DNA of 64,000 nt from Luteibacter yeojuensis. Lineage in GTDB: Bacteria > Pseudomonadota > Gammaproteobacteria > Xanthomonadales > Rhodanobacteraceae. The notes under the pieces are model-generated. The model had not been told where the DNA came from and did no database searches. It worked only from the letters and a program-made list of their open reading frames with translations. The stretch is taken from contig NZ_JAAQTL010000001.1 of NCBI RefSeq assembly GCF_011742875.1, positions 2,356,001-2,420,000 of the forward strand, in the 5' to 3' direction. This document shows, piece after piece, positions 9,026-16,503 of the stretch (the stretch's first letter is position 1; each line of letters opens with the position of its first letter). The position numbers and the translations under genes are program-made.

Positions 9026-10149
9026 GGCACCGGAAACGAAAGGCAGGCATCGATCACCCGCTCGACCTGACCGCCCCCGAGGTTGGGCGCCATCGGCAGG
9101 CTCAACACCTCGTCGTGCATGCGTTCCGTCAGCGGCAGGGAGAGGCCGGCCAGTTCCGGATACGCCCCTTGCCGGTGCGGCGGGACCGGATAGTGCACGA
9201 GTGTCCGCACACCCGCGCCGGCAAGATGCGCCATCAATGCGTCGCGCCGGGCACTGCGCACGACGAACAGGTGCCATACGTGCCCGCCGGGCGTCCCTTC
9301 GACGGGCGTGCGAATCGCCGGATGGACGATCGCCTCGCGATAGACGGTGGCGATGCCTTGGCGCGCCGCGTTTTCCGCGTCGAGGTAGCGCAGCTTCACG
9401 CGCAGCAGCGCCGCCTGCAACTCGTCGAGGCGCGAGTTGATTCCCTTGCGCGCATGCCGGTATTTCTCCGCCGATCCGTAATTGCGCAGCGCGCGCACGG
9501 TGGCCGCCAGGATGTCGTCATCGGTCGTCACGGCGCCCCCGTCGCCCAGCGCGCCCAGGTTCTTGCCGGGATAGAAGCTGAAACCCGCCGCGTCGCCGAA
9601 CGAGCCCGCCTTGCGCCCGCGGCAAGCCGCGCCATGCGCCTGCGCGGCGTCCTCGATCAGCAGCAGGCCGTACCTGCGCGCGATCCCGCCCAGCGCCTGC
9701 ATGTCGGCCAACCGACCGTAGAGATGCACCGCCATGATGGCGCGCGTGCGCGGCCCGATGGCCGCCTCGACGCGGACAGGATCGATGTTGAACGTATCGT
9801 CGTCGGGTTCCACCGGCACGGGCACCAGGCGGTTGGCGCTCACGGCGAGGAAGCTCGCGATGAAGGTATTCGAGGGCACGATCACCTCGTCGCCCTCCTG
9901 CAGCACGCCGAGTTCGATGTAGGCACGCAGGATCAACGCCATGGCATCCAGGCCGTTGCCCACGCCGATGGCGTGGCGCACACCGCACCATGCGGCGAAC
10001 TCCTCCTCGAAGGCCGAGAGTTCCTCGCCGAGTACGTATCGGCCGGCATCGATGACCCGGGCCGCGGCCGCCTTCAGTTCGTCGGCATGCGCAGCATTGA
10101 CCTGGCGAAGGTCGAGGAACGGCACCGCGGGCGGGGCGGCGGTCACCAT
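9022..10149 (-). CDS. DegT/DnrJ/EryC1 sugar aminotransferase (FdtB/QdtB-like)
   Basis: This is a 375-residue PLP enzyme of the nucleotide-sugar aminotransferase family. The Schiff-base lysine is in [15 protein letters not shown], and the upstream [11 protein letters not shown] supplies the PLP-ring aspartate. Full length matches the family. Because the neighbour is a 3,4-ketoisomerase, the likely reaction is transfer of an amino group from glutamate to C3 of dTDP-3-keto-6-deoxyhexose, giving dTDP-3-amino-3,6-dideoxy-galactose or -glucose. The exact stereochemistry cannot be read from the sequence. It overlaps the ketoisomerase gene by 7 bp. Confidence 0.88.
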   Translation of the reverse strand: MVTAAPPAVPFLDLRQVNAAHADELKAAAARVIDAGRYVLGEELSAFEEEFAAWCGVRHAIGVGNGLDAMALILRAYIELGVLQEGDEVIVPSNTFIASFLAVSANRLVPVPVEPDDDTFNIDPVRVEAAIGPRTRAIMAVHLYGRLADMQALGGIARRYGLLLIEDAAQAHGAACRGRKAGSFGDAAGFSFYPGKNLGALGDGGAVTTDDDILAATVRALRNYGSAEKYRHARKGINSRLDELQAALLRVKLRYLDAENAARQGIATVYREAIVHPAIRTPVEGTPGGHVWHLFVVRSARRDALMAHLAGAGVRTLVHYPVPPHRQGAYPELAGLSLPLTERMHDEVLSLPMAPNLGGGQVERVIDACLSFPVP

Positions 10150-10568
10150 CCGGTACCCCCGAGCCTCGCGTCGCCGCGTACCTCGTTGAGGAATTCATCG
10201 TAGTTGGTGATGTAGTCGGCCGGATCGTAGAGCTGGTCGGCCAGGACCATCAGCACGCAGTCGTCGCTGAAATCGTGAAGGTCGCGCCACACCATGCTGC
10301 CGAGGAGCAGCCCTTTGGTGGGATCGTCCAGGACCACTTCGGTCGGTCCCGTGCCGTCGTCCAGGAGGATGGTGACGCGGCCGCGCACGGCCACGGCGAG
10401 CTGGTTCAGGTGCCGGTGCGCATGCATGCCGCGATGCACGTCGGCGTTCGTCGCGAAGAGGTAGTACACACGCCTGATGGGGAAAGGCACGTTCCGCTCC
10501 TGCTCGAGCGCGATGAGCATGCCGCGACTGTCGCCATGCGTCTGCAGGAGGATCGGTTGGATGTCCAT
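10143..10568 (-). CDS. dTDP-4-keto-6-deoxyhexose 3,4-ketoisomerase (FdtA/QdtA-like cupin)
   Basis: This is a 141-residue single-domain cupin. The segment [20 protein letters not shown] carries the catalytic histidines of the FdtA/WxcM C-terminal family, and [20 protein letters not shown] is the second cupin block. The enzyme shifts the keto group from C4 to C3 so that the next enzyme can aminate C3. The start at 10568 is chosen because the longer frame to 10676 adds a low-complexity extension and would run over the divergent promoter region. It is the first gene of the six-gene minus-strand operon. The acetyltransferase that usually completes the pathway is not in the window. Confidence 0.87.
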   Translation of the reverse strand: MDIQPILLQTHGDSRGMLIALEQERNVPFPIRRVYYLFATNADVHRGMHAHRHLNQLAVAVRGRVTILLDDGTGPTEVVLDDPTKGLLLGSMVWRDLHDFSDDCVLMVLADQLYDPADYITNYDEFLNEVRGDARLGGTGW

Positions 10569-10608
10569 GAGCGGGCGACCTGCTGTGCTGGCGGCGGGTT
10601 TCGATCCC

Positions 10609-10639
10609 TGAGTGCCGCGGCGTCCGGCAAAAGGTTGCG
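10609..10639 (-). promoter_or_regulatory. Candidate ECF-type promoter facing the polysaccharide operon
   Basis: Read on the minus strand, CGCAACCTT (10639-10631) is followed 18 bp after CAACCT by ACTCA (10613-10609). The same two words, with a 17-bp gap, precede the ECF sigma gene and the cytochrome operon. It lies 41 bp upstream of the ketoisomerase start. Confidence 0.5.
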
Positions 10640-10650
10640 GGGGTGTCGGC

Positions 10651-10679
10651 GCAACCTTCCGCCGGCCGTCCGGCACTCA
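10651..10679 (+). promoter_or_regulatory. Candidate ECF-type promoter of the cytochrome operon
   Basis: GCAACCTT at 10651-10658 is followed, 17 bp after CAACCT, by ACTCA at 10675-10679, 31 bp before the b561 start codon. It matches the element at 13901-13929. Together with the leftward copy it makes a perfect dyad (AAGGTTGCG at 10631-10639, CGCAACCTT at 10650-10658), so two back-to-back promoters share this stretch. Confidence 0.55.
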
Positions 10680-10709
10680 ACCGGACATGGCATCCGAGGA
10701 TGGTTGGCG

Positions 10710-11258
10710 ATGGACAGAGACGAACCGGTACCGACGCGCCCACGCACCCTGGTGGCGCTCCACTGGCTCACCGTCCTGTGTGTACTCACCGCGGCGACGC
10801 TGGTCCTGGTGCGAGACGAACTCGACGGTCGCGCGGTGCGCGCGTGGCTGCTGGAGGGCCACCGCCATGCCGGACTGCTGGTGCTCCTGCTGTTTGGCGC
10901 CCGGGTGGGGCTGCGCATCCGCTACGGCAAGCTGCAGCCGGGCGGCAACCATCCGAAGATCGTGCGCATCTGCGCGGCTATCACCCACGTCGCCCTCTAT
11001 GCGCTGCTGCTCGCCCAGCCCCTCCTGGGCTGGGCGATGTCGAGCGCCGCGGGCGAGGACGTGCACTTTTTCGGCCTCACGCTGCCTGCGCTGGTGGGCG
11101 AAAACGAAGACCTGGCCGACGCGTTGCAGTCCTGGCACATCGATGCCGCCTGGGCCTTGCTGGTGCTCGTGACCCTGCACCTGGGCGCCGCGCTCTGGCA
11201 CCACTTCGTGCTGCGCGACCACACGCTCCGAATGATGTTACCGAGGCGCCACCGCTGA
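10710..11258 (+). CDS. Cytochrome b561 family, membrane diheme quinone-oxidising protein
   Basis: This is a 182-residue inner-membrane protein with four hydrophobic helices. Histidines suited to bind two b-hemes lie in LVALHWLTV, EGHRHAGLL, AAITHVALY and VTLHLGAALWHH. The family moves electrons between the quinone pool and periplasmic acceptors or donors. The start at 10710 is the ATG giving MDRDEPVPTRPR, just downstream of the candidate ECF promoter. It is the first gene of an operon with three exported redox or barrel proteins, so it is the natural inner-membrane partner for them. Confidence 0.88.
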   Translation: MDRDEPVPTRPRTLVALHWLTVLCVLTAATLVLVRDELDGRAVRAWLLEGHRHAGLLVLLLFGARVGLRIRYGKLQPGGNHPKIVRICAAITHVALYALLLAQPLLGWAMSSAAGEDVHFFGLTLPALVGENEDLADALQSWHIDAAWALLVLVTLHLGAALWHHFVLRDHTLRMMLPRRHR

Positions 11259-11312
11259 TGGGCGGGGGCCGCCTGCACGTTGCGACCCATCGATAGGAAG
11301 AAGGAACAGACC

Positions 11313-12653
11313 ATGCTGCCGTTACCCGACCGACGCGTGAAGCGAAGGACCGATATGTTTCTCCTCGGCGGCCTCGTGGCCGTCTTCCTGCTCCTCGCCA
11401 GCACGGCGGCGCAGGCCATTCCCGCCTACGCCCGCCAGACCGGCGCGGCCTGCGCGGACTGCCACGCGGGTGCGTACGGCCCGGCGCTCACGCCCTACGG
11501 CATGCGCTTCAAGCTGGGCGGCTATACCGACACGGACGGCAAGGGCACGAAGATTCCGCTGGCGATGCAGCTGACCGAGACGCATGCCAATCCGGCACGT
11601 GGCGACAGCAGCACGGCGCTGACCGAAGGCGACCTGTACCTCGCCGGTCGCCTCACCGACCAGATCGGCGGGTATGTGAAGGTGGAGGCCGACCATACCG
11701 GTCACAACACGTACAACACGAAGCTCAGCAGCGTCGACCTGCGCTTCGTCGCCAAGGAATTGAAGATCGGCGGGAAGGACACCCTCTTTGGCGTGAGCGT
11801 GAACAACAGCCCCGGCTTCACCGATCCGATCCACAACCTGCCCTCCGCCAACTTCCTCGGACCCGCGGGCATCACCGGCTCCCTGCTCAATCCGTCCAGC
11901 CCCAACTCGCTGTCCAATCGGGTGATCGGCGCCACGGCCTATGCGCTCTACGACAACGACTGGTACGGCGAAGTGGGCACCTACCGGTCCCTGCCGACGT
12001 CGCAGCAGGACCACCTTGGCTACAACGTCGGCGGCGACCCCGGACGACTGCGCGATACGGCGTATGCGCGCTTCGCGTACATGAAGGACATGAGGAAGCA
12101 GTTCTTCTCCGCCGGCGTCGTCGGCCTGACCACGAAGCGTTCGCTGCCGCGCTTCGGCCCCAGCGACGACATCGTCGACCTGGGCTACGACCTGACCTAC
12201 CAGTACCTGGGCAATCGCGACCACATCGTCCAGCTCGCCTACGTGAACATCCTGGAGAAACGCGACTACGGCAGCACGCCGGTGATCGGAGGCGTCGTCG
12301 CGCGCGACAGCGGTATCGTGCACGACCAGACGATGAGCGCGACCTACACGTTCAAGCAGACCTACGGCGTGACCGTCAGCCACTTCAAGAGCACCGGCTC
12401 GCGCGACCTCGCGCGCTTCGGTCCCTCGGGCGACCCGGACACGACCACCAACCTCATCAGTGTGTACTGGGCGCCGTTCGGCAAGGACGATTCGTATACG
12501 TCGATCGCCAACCTGAAGCTCGCCGCCACCTGGTTCCGCTTCACCCGCTTCGCGGGCAGGGAGAACGACATCTTCTTCGCGCCACCGGGCACGCAGCGCA
12601 CCGACGCGCGCGACCTGAACGCGTTCTCGCTCTCCGCCAGCATCGCCTTCTGA
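11313..12653 (+). CDS. Cyc2-like outer-membrane fused monoheme cytochrome-porin
   Basis: This is a 446-residue exported protein. A signal peptide (cleavage near residue 35, AQA) is followed at once by AIPAYARQTGAACADCH, with a single heme site CADCH at residues 47-51. PALTPYGMRFKLGGY comes next. ARQTG-x2-CxxCH followed by an (F/Y)G-x2-FK-x2-GY segment is the hallmark of the Cyc2 family, in which a small N-terminal cytochrome is fused to an outer-membrane beta-barrel. The remaining 370 residues are rich in alternating aromatic strands and end in F, a typical barrel signal. Characterised Cyc2 proteins oxidise extracellular Fe(II), but many uncharacterised relatives occur in heterotrophs, so the substrate is open. 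The ATG at 11313 follows a purine-rich ribosome-binding site (AGGAAGAAGGAA). Confidence 0.8.
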   Translation: MLPLPDRRVKRRTDMFLLGGLVAVFLLLASTAAQAIPAYARQTGAACADCHAGAYGPALTPYGMRFKLGGYTDTDGKGTKIPLAMQLTETHANPARGDSSTALTEGDLYLAGRLTDQIGGYVKVEADHTGHNTYNTKLSSVDLRFVAKELKIGGKDTLFGVSVNNSPGFTDPIHNLPSANFLGPAGITGSLLNPSSPNSLSNRVIGATAYALYDNDWYGEVGTYRSLPTSQQDHLGYNVGGDPGRLRDTAYARFAYMKDMRKQFFSAGVVGLTTKRSLPRFGPSDDIVDLGYDLTYQYLGNRDHIVQLAYVNILEKRDYGSTPVIGGVVARDSGIVHDQTMSATYTFKQTYGVTVSHFKSTGSRDLARFGPSGDPDTTTNLISVYWAPFGKDDSYTSIANLKLAATWFRFTRFAGRENDIFFAPPGTQRTDARDLNAFSLSASIAF

Positions 12654-12673
12654 CCCTGACGGGAGCCGTTCGA

Positions 12674-13072
12674 GTGCCGACATCCACCCTGCGACACAGC
12701 CTCCACCTTTCCCTGTTCGTCATCGCTGCCGCGGGCTGGGCAGCGGCGCCGCCCGCCCGAGCCGGCGACGCCGCTGCCGGCAAGGACGTCTTCAAATCCG
12801 AATGTGCCGAATGCCATGCCGTGAAGGAAGGGCGCAACAAGAAAGGCCCCAGCCTGTTCGGGATCGTGGGCCGCAAGGCCGGAAGCGTGGCGGACTACGA
12901 CTATTCCGATGCGCTGAAACACAGTCCATGGACATGGACGACGGCGCAGCTGCATATGTATCTCTCGCAGCCCGCGAAGAAGGCCAATCCGGGCACGAAA
13001 ATGAAATACGAGGGCCTCGACAATGCGAAGGACCTGGACGACCTCATTTCCTATCTCGACACCCTGCACTAA
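12674..13072 (+). CDS. Periplasmic monoheme class I cytochrome c
   Basis: This is a 132-residue protein with a GTG start, a signal peptide ending in ARA (about residue 30), a heme site CAECH (residues 44-48) and the axial methionine in NPGTKM (Met110). The GPSLFGIVGRKAG and LDDLISYLDTL segments place it with cytochrome c2/c550-type proteins. It follows the Cyc2-like gene by 20 bp. A soluble carrier between an outer-membrane cytochrome-porin and inner-membrane redox proteins is what a trans-envelope electron path needs. Confidence 0.93.
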   Translation: MPTSTLRHSLHLSLFVIAAAGWAAAPPARAGDAAAGKDVFKSECAECHAVKEGRNKKGPSLFGIVGRKAGSVADYDYSDALKHSPWTWTTAQLHMYLSQPAKKANPGTKMKYEGLDNAKDLDDLISYLDTLH

Positions 13073-13110
13073 AGTGCATCCGGGCGCCGAGGGGCGCTTG
13101 GATCGGCCGG

Positions 13111-13893
13111 ATGCAGCAGATGGAATATGGTCCCGCGTTCCCGCATGCCCCGCACGACCGGGAGGTTGCCCAAGCCCGCGCGAGCTCCAGGGCCTGCCTG
13201 GCTTTCGCCGTACTCGTGCTGGCCATGGCCTGCTCCGGCGGCGTCCGCGCGCAAGCCTCGCCACTGACCGGCACCGTCGCGCTGAGCTCGCAACTGGTGG
13301 ACCGCGGCATGGCTGTCACCCGGCCCGGCCCCGTGCTGCAAGGCGCGCTCAACTGGGCGTCGCCGTCCGGCTGGTCGGTCGGCGTCTCGGCCAGCGCGCA
13401 GGACCGCTCCCCGCGCGGTTTCGTGGGCTTCGTCGCCCGGATCGCGCGCTCCTGGTCGCTCTCGACCGACTGGCAGATGCAGGCGAACCTGCTCGATTAC
13501 CGCTATCCCAGCCATGGCCGGTCGAGGACCTACGACCGCACCGAACTGGGCGTGAGCTGGATCTACCGCGACGTGCTCACGTTCGGGCTGTCCGCCTCGC
13601 ACCTGAGTCGCTATGGCGGCCAGCGTCCGCGCGGCGCCGCCGACCTCGGGCTGCGCTGGCCCCTCGCCCACGGCTTCGCCCTTTCGGCCAGCGCGGGCGT
13701 GGCACAGGAACTGGTGCCGCCCCGCGGAACGCGGTACGAACGCCGCAACCACTACTATTACGGGCACGCCGGCCTCACGTGGGATAACGGGCCGTGGCGG
13801 GTCGAGGTCGCCCATATCGCCAGCCATCGGGATCGCCCGGACTACCAGCCGAAGGTCGCCCCATGGACGGCGACCGTCGCCTGGGCGTTCTGA
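13111..13893 (+). CDS. Putative outer-membrane beta-barrel (TorF/Gcw_chp-like)
   Basis: This is a 260-residue protein with an atypically long N-terminus before a signal-like hydrophobic stretch (about residues 30-48, ending RAQA). The mature part begins with LTGTVALSSQLVDRGMAVT, close to the opening of the TorF-family putative porins (strand, then an S/N-x-x-xRG motif), and continues in short alternating strands to a C-terminal WAF. A second ATG three codons downstream (13120) is possible. It ends the operon with the two cytochromes, and the ECF promoter-like site of the sigma gene starts 8 bp after its stop. Its role in the redox path is inferred from position. Confidence 0.7.
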   Translation: MQQMEYGPAFPHAPHDREVAQARASSRACLAFAVLVLAMACSGGVRAQASPLTGTVALSSQLVDRGMAVTRPGPVLQGALNWASPSGWSVGVSASAQDRSPRGFVGFVARIARSWSLSTDWQMQANLLDYRYPSHGRSRTYDRTELGVSWIYRDVLTFGLSASHLSRYGGQRPRGAADLGLRWPLAHGFALSASAGVAQELVPPRGTRYERRNHYYYGHAGLTWDNGPWRVEVAHIASHRDRPDYQPKVAPWTATVAWAF

Positions 13894-13900
13894 AGCCGAC

Positions 13901-13929
13901 GCAACCTTTTGCCCCCCGCCGGGAACTCA
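13901..13929 (+). promoter_or_regulatory. Candidate autoregulated ECF promoter of the sigma operon
   Basis: GCAACCTT (13901-13908), with a 17-bp gap after CAACCT, then ACTCA (13925-13929). Spacing and both words agree with the element at 10651-10679. ECF sigma factors commonly read their own promoter. A start point near 13936 favours the ATG at 13958 over the one at 13946. Confidence 0.55.
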
Positions 13930-13957
13930 CGAGTCATCCGAACCAATGGGCCAGCCC

Positions 13958-14542
13958 ATGAGCGATGCCGACAACGAGGCCGACGCGACCGATCGCCAGC
14001 TCCTGCGCCGCATGGCGGACGGCGACCGGGCTGCGCTCGCGGTCATGTACCGCGCCTACCATGGGCGGCTGTGCCGCTTCCTGTCGCGCATCACGCGGCG
14101 AACGGACATCGTCGAGGAAGCCATCAACGACTGCTTCTGGATCGCCTGGCAGAAGGCCGGCACGTTCCAGGGCGATTCCCGCGTTTCCACCTGGATCATG
14201 GGCATCGCCTATCGCTGCGGCCTCAAGGCCCTGCGCCAGCATGGCAGCGAGCCGGTGGACGAGGACAACCTCCCCGAGGACCGCACGCCGGCGCACGATC
14301 CCGACGACGACCGGGTGCTGCGTGACTGGCTGGGCAAGGGCCTGGACCGGTTGTCCGCCGACCAGCGCGCGGTGGTCGAACTGGTCTACGGCGTCGGCCA
14401 TACCCTGGACGATGTCGCGACGATCATGGGGTGCCCGGTGGGCACCGTGAAGGCACGGCTTTTCCACGCGCGCGTGAAGCTGCGCAACGTGCTCCCCGGT
14501 CTTGCCGGCGAGCGGAACATCCACAGAGAGAACGCGCCATGA
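13958..14542 (+). CDS. ECF-family RNA polymerase sigma factor
   Basis: This is a 194-residue sigma factor. Region 2 is visible as MYRAYHGRLCRFLSRI to STWIMGIAYRCGLKAL. Region 4 is visible as LDRLSADQRAVVELVYGV followed by the helix-turn-helix LDDVATIMGCPVGTVKARL. There is no region 1.1 or 3, as expected for the extracytoplasmic-function group. An ATG four codons upstream (13946) is an alternative start, but it lies very close to the candidate promoter. The stop overlaps the anti-sigma start (ATGA), so the two are made together. The matching promoter words upstream of this gene and in the 10.6-kb divergent region suggest its regulon includes the adjacent cytochrome and polysaccharide operons. 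Confidence 0.93.
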   Translation: MSDADNEADATDRQLLRRMADGDRAALAVMYRAYHGRLCRFLSRITRRTDIVEEAINDCFWIAWQKAGTFQGDSRVSTWIMGIAYRCGLKALRQHGSEPVDEDNLPEDRTPAHDPDDDRVLRDWLGKGLDRLSADQRAVVELVYGVGHTLDDVATIMGCPVGTVKARLFHARVKLRNVLPGLAGERNIHRENAP

Positions 14543-15180
14543 CCCTCCATAAGGATGCCGGCAGGGATTGCACACGAGCCTGGGAAGCGATGCCCTGGGT
14601 ACTCCGCGGCGATGCCCCCGCCGAGCAGGACGATTGGCTGAAGGCCCATCTGGCCTCCTGCCCCGCCTGTCGCGAGGAATTCGCGCAGCAGGAGCGCCTG
14701 CGCGAAGCGCTGTCCCTGCCGTCCGACCTTCCGATCGACGCCGAGGCGGGACTCGCCCGGCTGATGGCCCGTATCGACGACGCCGAAACCCGGCCGGCGG
14801 CGACGCGCCGGTTCGCCTCGTCGGGATGGCTCGTCCGCGGTCTGCTGGCTGCCGTCCTCGTCCAGGCCGTCGGTATCGGCGTGCTCGGCATCAAGCTGCG
14901 CGGCGAGGACCGTCCGGCGCCGGCCTACCGTACGCTGAGCCAGCCGGAAGCGCCGGTCGCCCCGGGTTCGCTGCGCGTGGTGCCGCAGTCGACGATGAAG
15001 GTCGCCGAATGGAACACGCTGCTGCAGGACCTGCATCTGCGCGTCACGGGCGGCCCCAACGACGTGGGCGCCTATACGCTGGTTTCCGAAGACGGCAAGG
15101 CCGCGTCGGGCGAGACGCTGAAGCGCCTGCGCGCCACGCCGGGCATACGCTTCGCGGAGCCCGTCGCCGGAGCGCCATGA
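14539..15180 (+). CDS. Membrane anti-sigma factor with zinc-binding (ZAS) motif
   Basis: This is a 213-residue single-pass membrane protein. The cytoplasmic part has the anti-sigma zinc motif H37-x3-C41-x2-C44 (HLASCPACREEF). A membrane helix spans about residues 97-119, and a periplasmic domain of about 90 residues follows. That domain ends in a pattern (LLQDLHLRVTGGPNDVGAYT, then TLKRLRATPGIRFAEPV) that reads like the beta-alpha-beta fold of subtilase propeptides. It is similar in layout to the prodomain of the protease encoded next. Its stop and the protease start overlap (ATGA). Release of sigma probably depends on loss of zinc binding or on proteolysis. Confidence 0.87.
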   Translation: MTLHKDAGRDCTRAWEAMPWVLRGDAPAEQDDWLKAHLASCPACREEFAQQERLREALSLPSDLPIDAEAGLARLMARIDDAETRPAATRRFASSGWLVRGLLAAVLVQAVGIGVLGIKLRGEDRPAPAYRTLSQPEAPVAPGSLRVVPQSTMKVAEWNTLLQDLHLRVTGGPNDVGAYTLVSEDGKAASGETLKRLRATPGIRFAEPVAGAP

Positions 15181-16493
15181 AGCGCCTGCCCTTCGTCCTT
15201 TCGGCCGCGCTGGTCCTTTCCACGCTGGGCGGGTGCGTGGCCCTGCCCGCCGCCCCCGCCCCGTCCCCGGGTGCCGCCCCGGCGGCCGGCGACGTCGCCT
15301 CCATGGACAGCCGGCGCGACATCGTCCTGGCCGTGGCCAACCCGCTGGAGCCGGCGGCGACCCATGCCGGCTCCAACCTGCTCGGCTACGCGCCCACCGG
15401 CAATTACGGCGCGGGTCAGCGGGCCGCATCCGCGCTCGCCGATATCGAGAAGGCCTACGGCGTACGCACCGTCACGGGCTGGCCGATCAGGGCGCTCGGC
15501 CTCTATTGCGTCGTCCTCAAGCCGCCGGCAGGCGTGGACAGGGATGCGCTGATCGCGAGGCTGGCGGCAGACAAGCGCGTGCAGCTCGCGCAGCCCCTGC
15601 AGGATTACTCCGTCTACGGCGATGCCGGCGGTTCGCAACAGGCGGCGCCGCAGGACGGCCGCCGCTACAACGACCCCTACACGGACCTGCAGCGCGGATT
15701 CGTCGAAACGCGGGCCGCCGTCGCGCATACCGTGACCCAGGGCGACGGGGTGCATGTCGCCGTCGTCGACACCGGGGCCGACATGAGCCATCCCGACCTT
15801 CGCGACCACGTGCGCGACGGCGGCGATGCCGTCGACGACGACGCGGCCGCCTTCAACGGCGATCGCCACGGCACCGAGGTCGCCGGGATCATCGCCGCCG
15901 AGGGGGACAACCACCAGGGCATGGTCGGCATCGCGCCGAAGTCGCGCATCAGCGTGTACAAGGCCTGCTGGTATCCCGATCCCGGCAAGGGCGCGCGCTG
16001 CAATTCGTTCACGCTCGCCAAGGCGCTCGCCGCGGTCAATGACACCGATGCGCGCATCGTGAACATGAGCCTGGGCGGGCCAGCGGATCCGCTGCTCGGC
16101 AAGCTGCTCGGGCAGTTGCTGAGCCGGGGCCGCATCGTCGTGGCGGCGCTGCCGCCCGACGGGAGCACCGGCGGCTTCCCCGACAACGCGCCGGGGGTCA
16201 TCGTCGTGCGCTCGAGCGCAGCCGTCCCGGCGGCGCCAGGCGTCGTCAGCGCGCCCGGCAAGGACATCCTCACGACCCAACCCGGCGGCGGCTACGACTT
16301 CACCTCGGGCTCGTCCATGGCTGCCGCGCACGTGAGCGGCATCCTGGCCCTGCTGCTTTCGCTGTCGCCGCGACTGGACGCGAACAGCGCGCGCGAGATC
16401 CTGCTGCGTACGAGCAGCGTGACCCACGGCATGCGGGAAGTGAATGCCGCCGCGGCCGTCGCCGCGCTGGGCGCCGGGCGAGGAAAGCCGTAA
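15177..16493 (+). CDS. Lipoprotein S8 (subtilisin-family) serine protease
   Basis: This is a 438-residue exported protein with a lipobox (LGGC, Cys20), so it is membrane anchored facing the periplasm. A prodomain-like region (about residues 85-145, GLYCVVLKPPAGV to VQLAQPLQDY) precedes the catalytic domain. The triad is visible: Asp198 (VAVVDTGADMSHPDL), His231 (DRHGTEVAGI) and Ser380 (TSGSSMAAAHVSG). The strand that normally supplies the oxyanion-hole Asn in a GN pair reads IVVAALPPDGSTGG instead, so catalysis may be unusual or impaired. It is coupled by ATGA overlap to the anti-sigma gene. A role in signal sensing or anti-sigma processing is inferred from this. Confidence 0.87.
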   Translation: MKRLPFVLSAALVLSTLGGCVALPAAPAPSPGAAPAAGDVASMDSRRDIVLAVANPLEPAATHAGSNLLGYAPTGNYGAGQRAASALADIEKAYGVRTVTGWPIRALGLYCVVLKPPAGVDRDALIARLAADKRVQLAQPLQDYSVYGDAGGSQQAAPQDGRRYNDPYTDLQRGFVETRAAVAHTVTQGDGVHVAVVDTGADMSHPDLRDHVRDGGDAVDDDAAAFNGDRHGTEVAGIIAAEGDNHQGMVGIAPKSRISVYKACWYPDPGKGARCNSFTLAKALAAVNDTDARIVNMSLGGPADPLLGKLLGQLLSRGRIVVAALPPDGSTGGFPDNAPGVIVVRSSAAVPAAPGVVSAPGKDILTTQPGGGYDFTSGSSMAAAHVSGILALLLSLSPRLDANSAREILLRTSSVTHGMREVNAAAAVAALGAGRGKP

Positions 16494-16503
16494 AATCAAG
16501 GCC

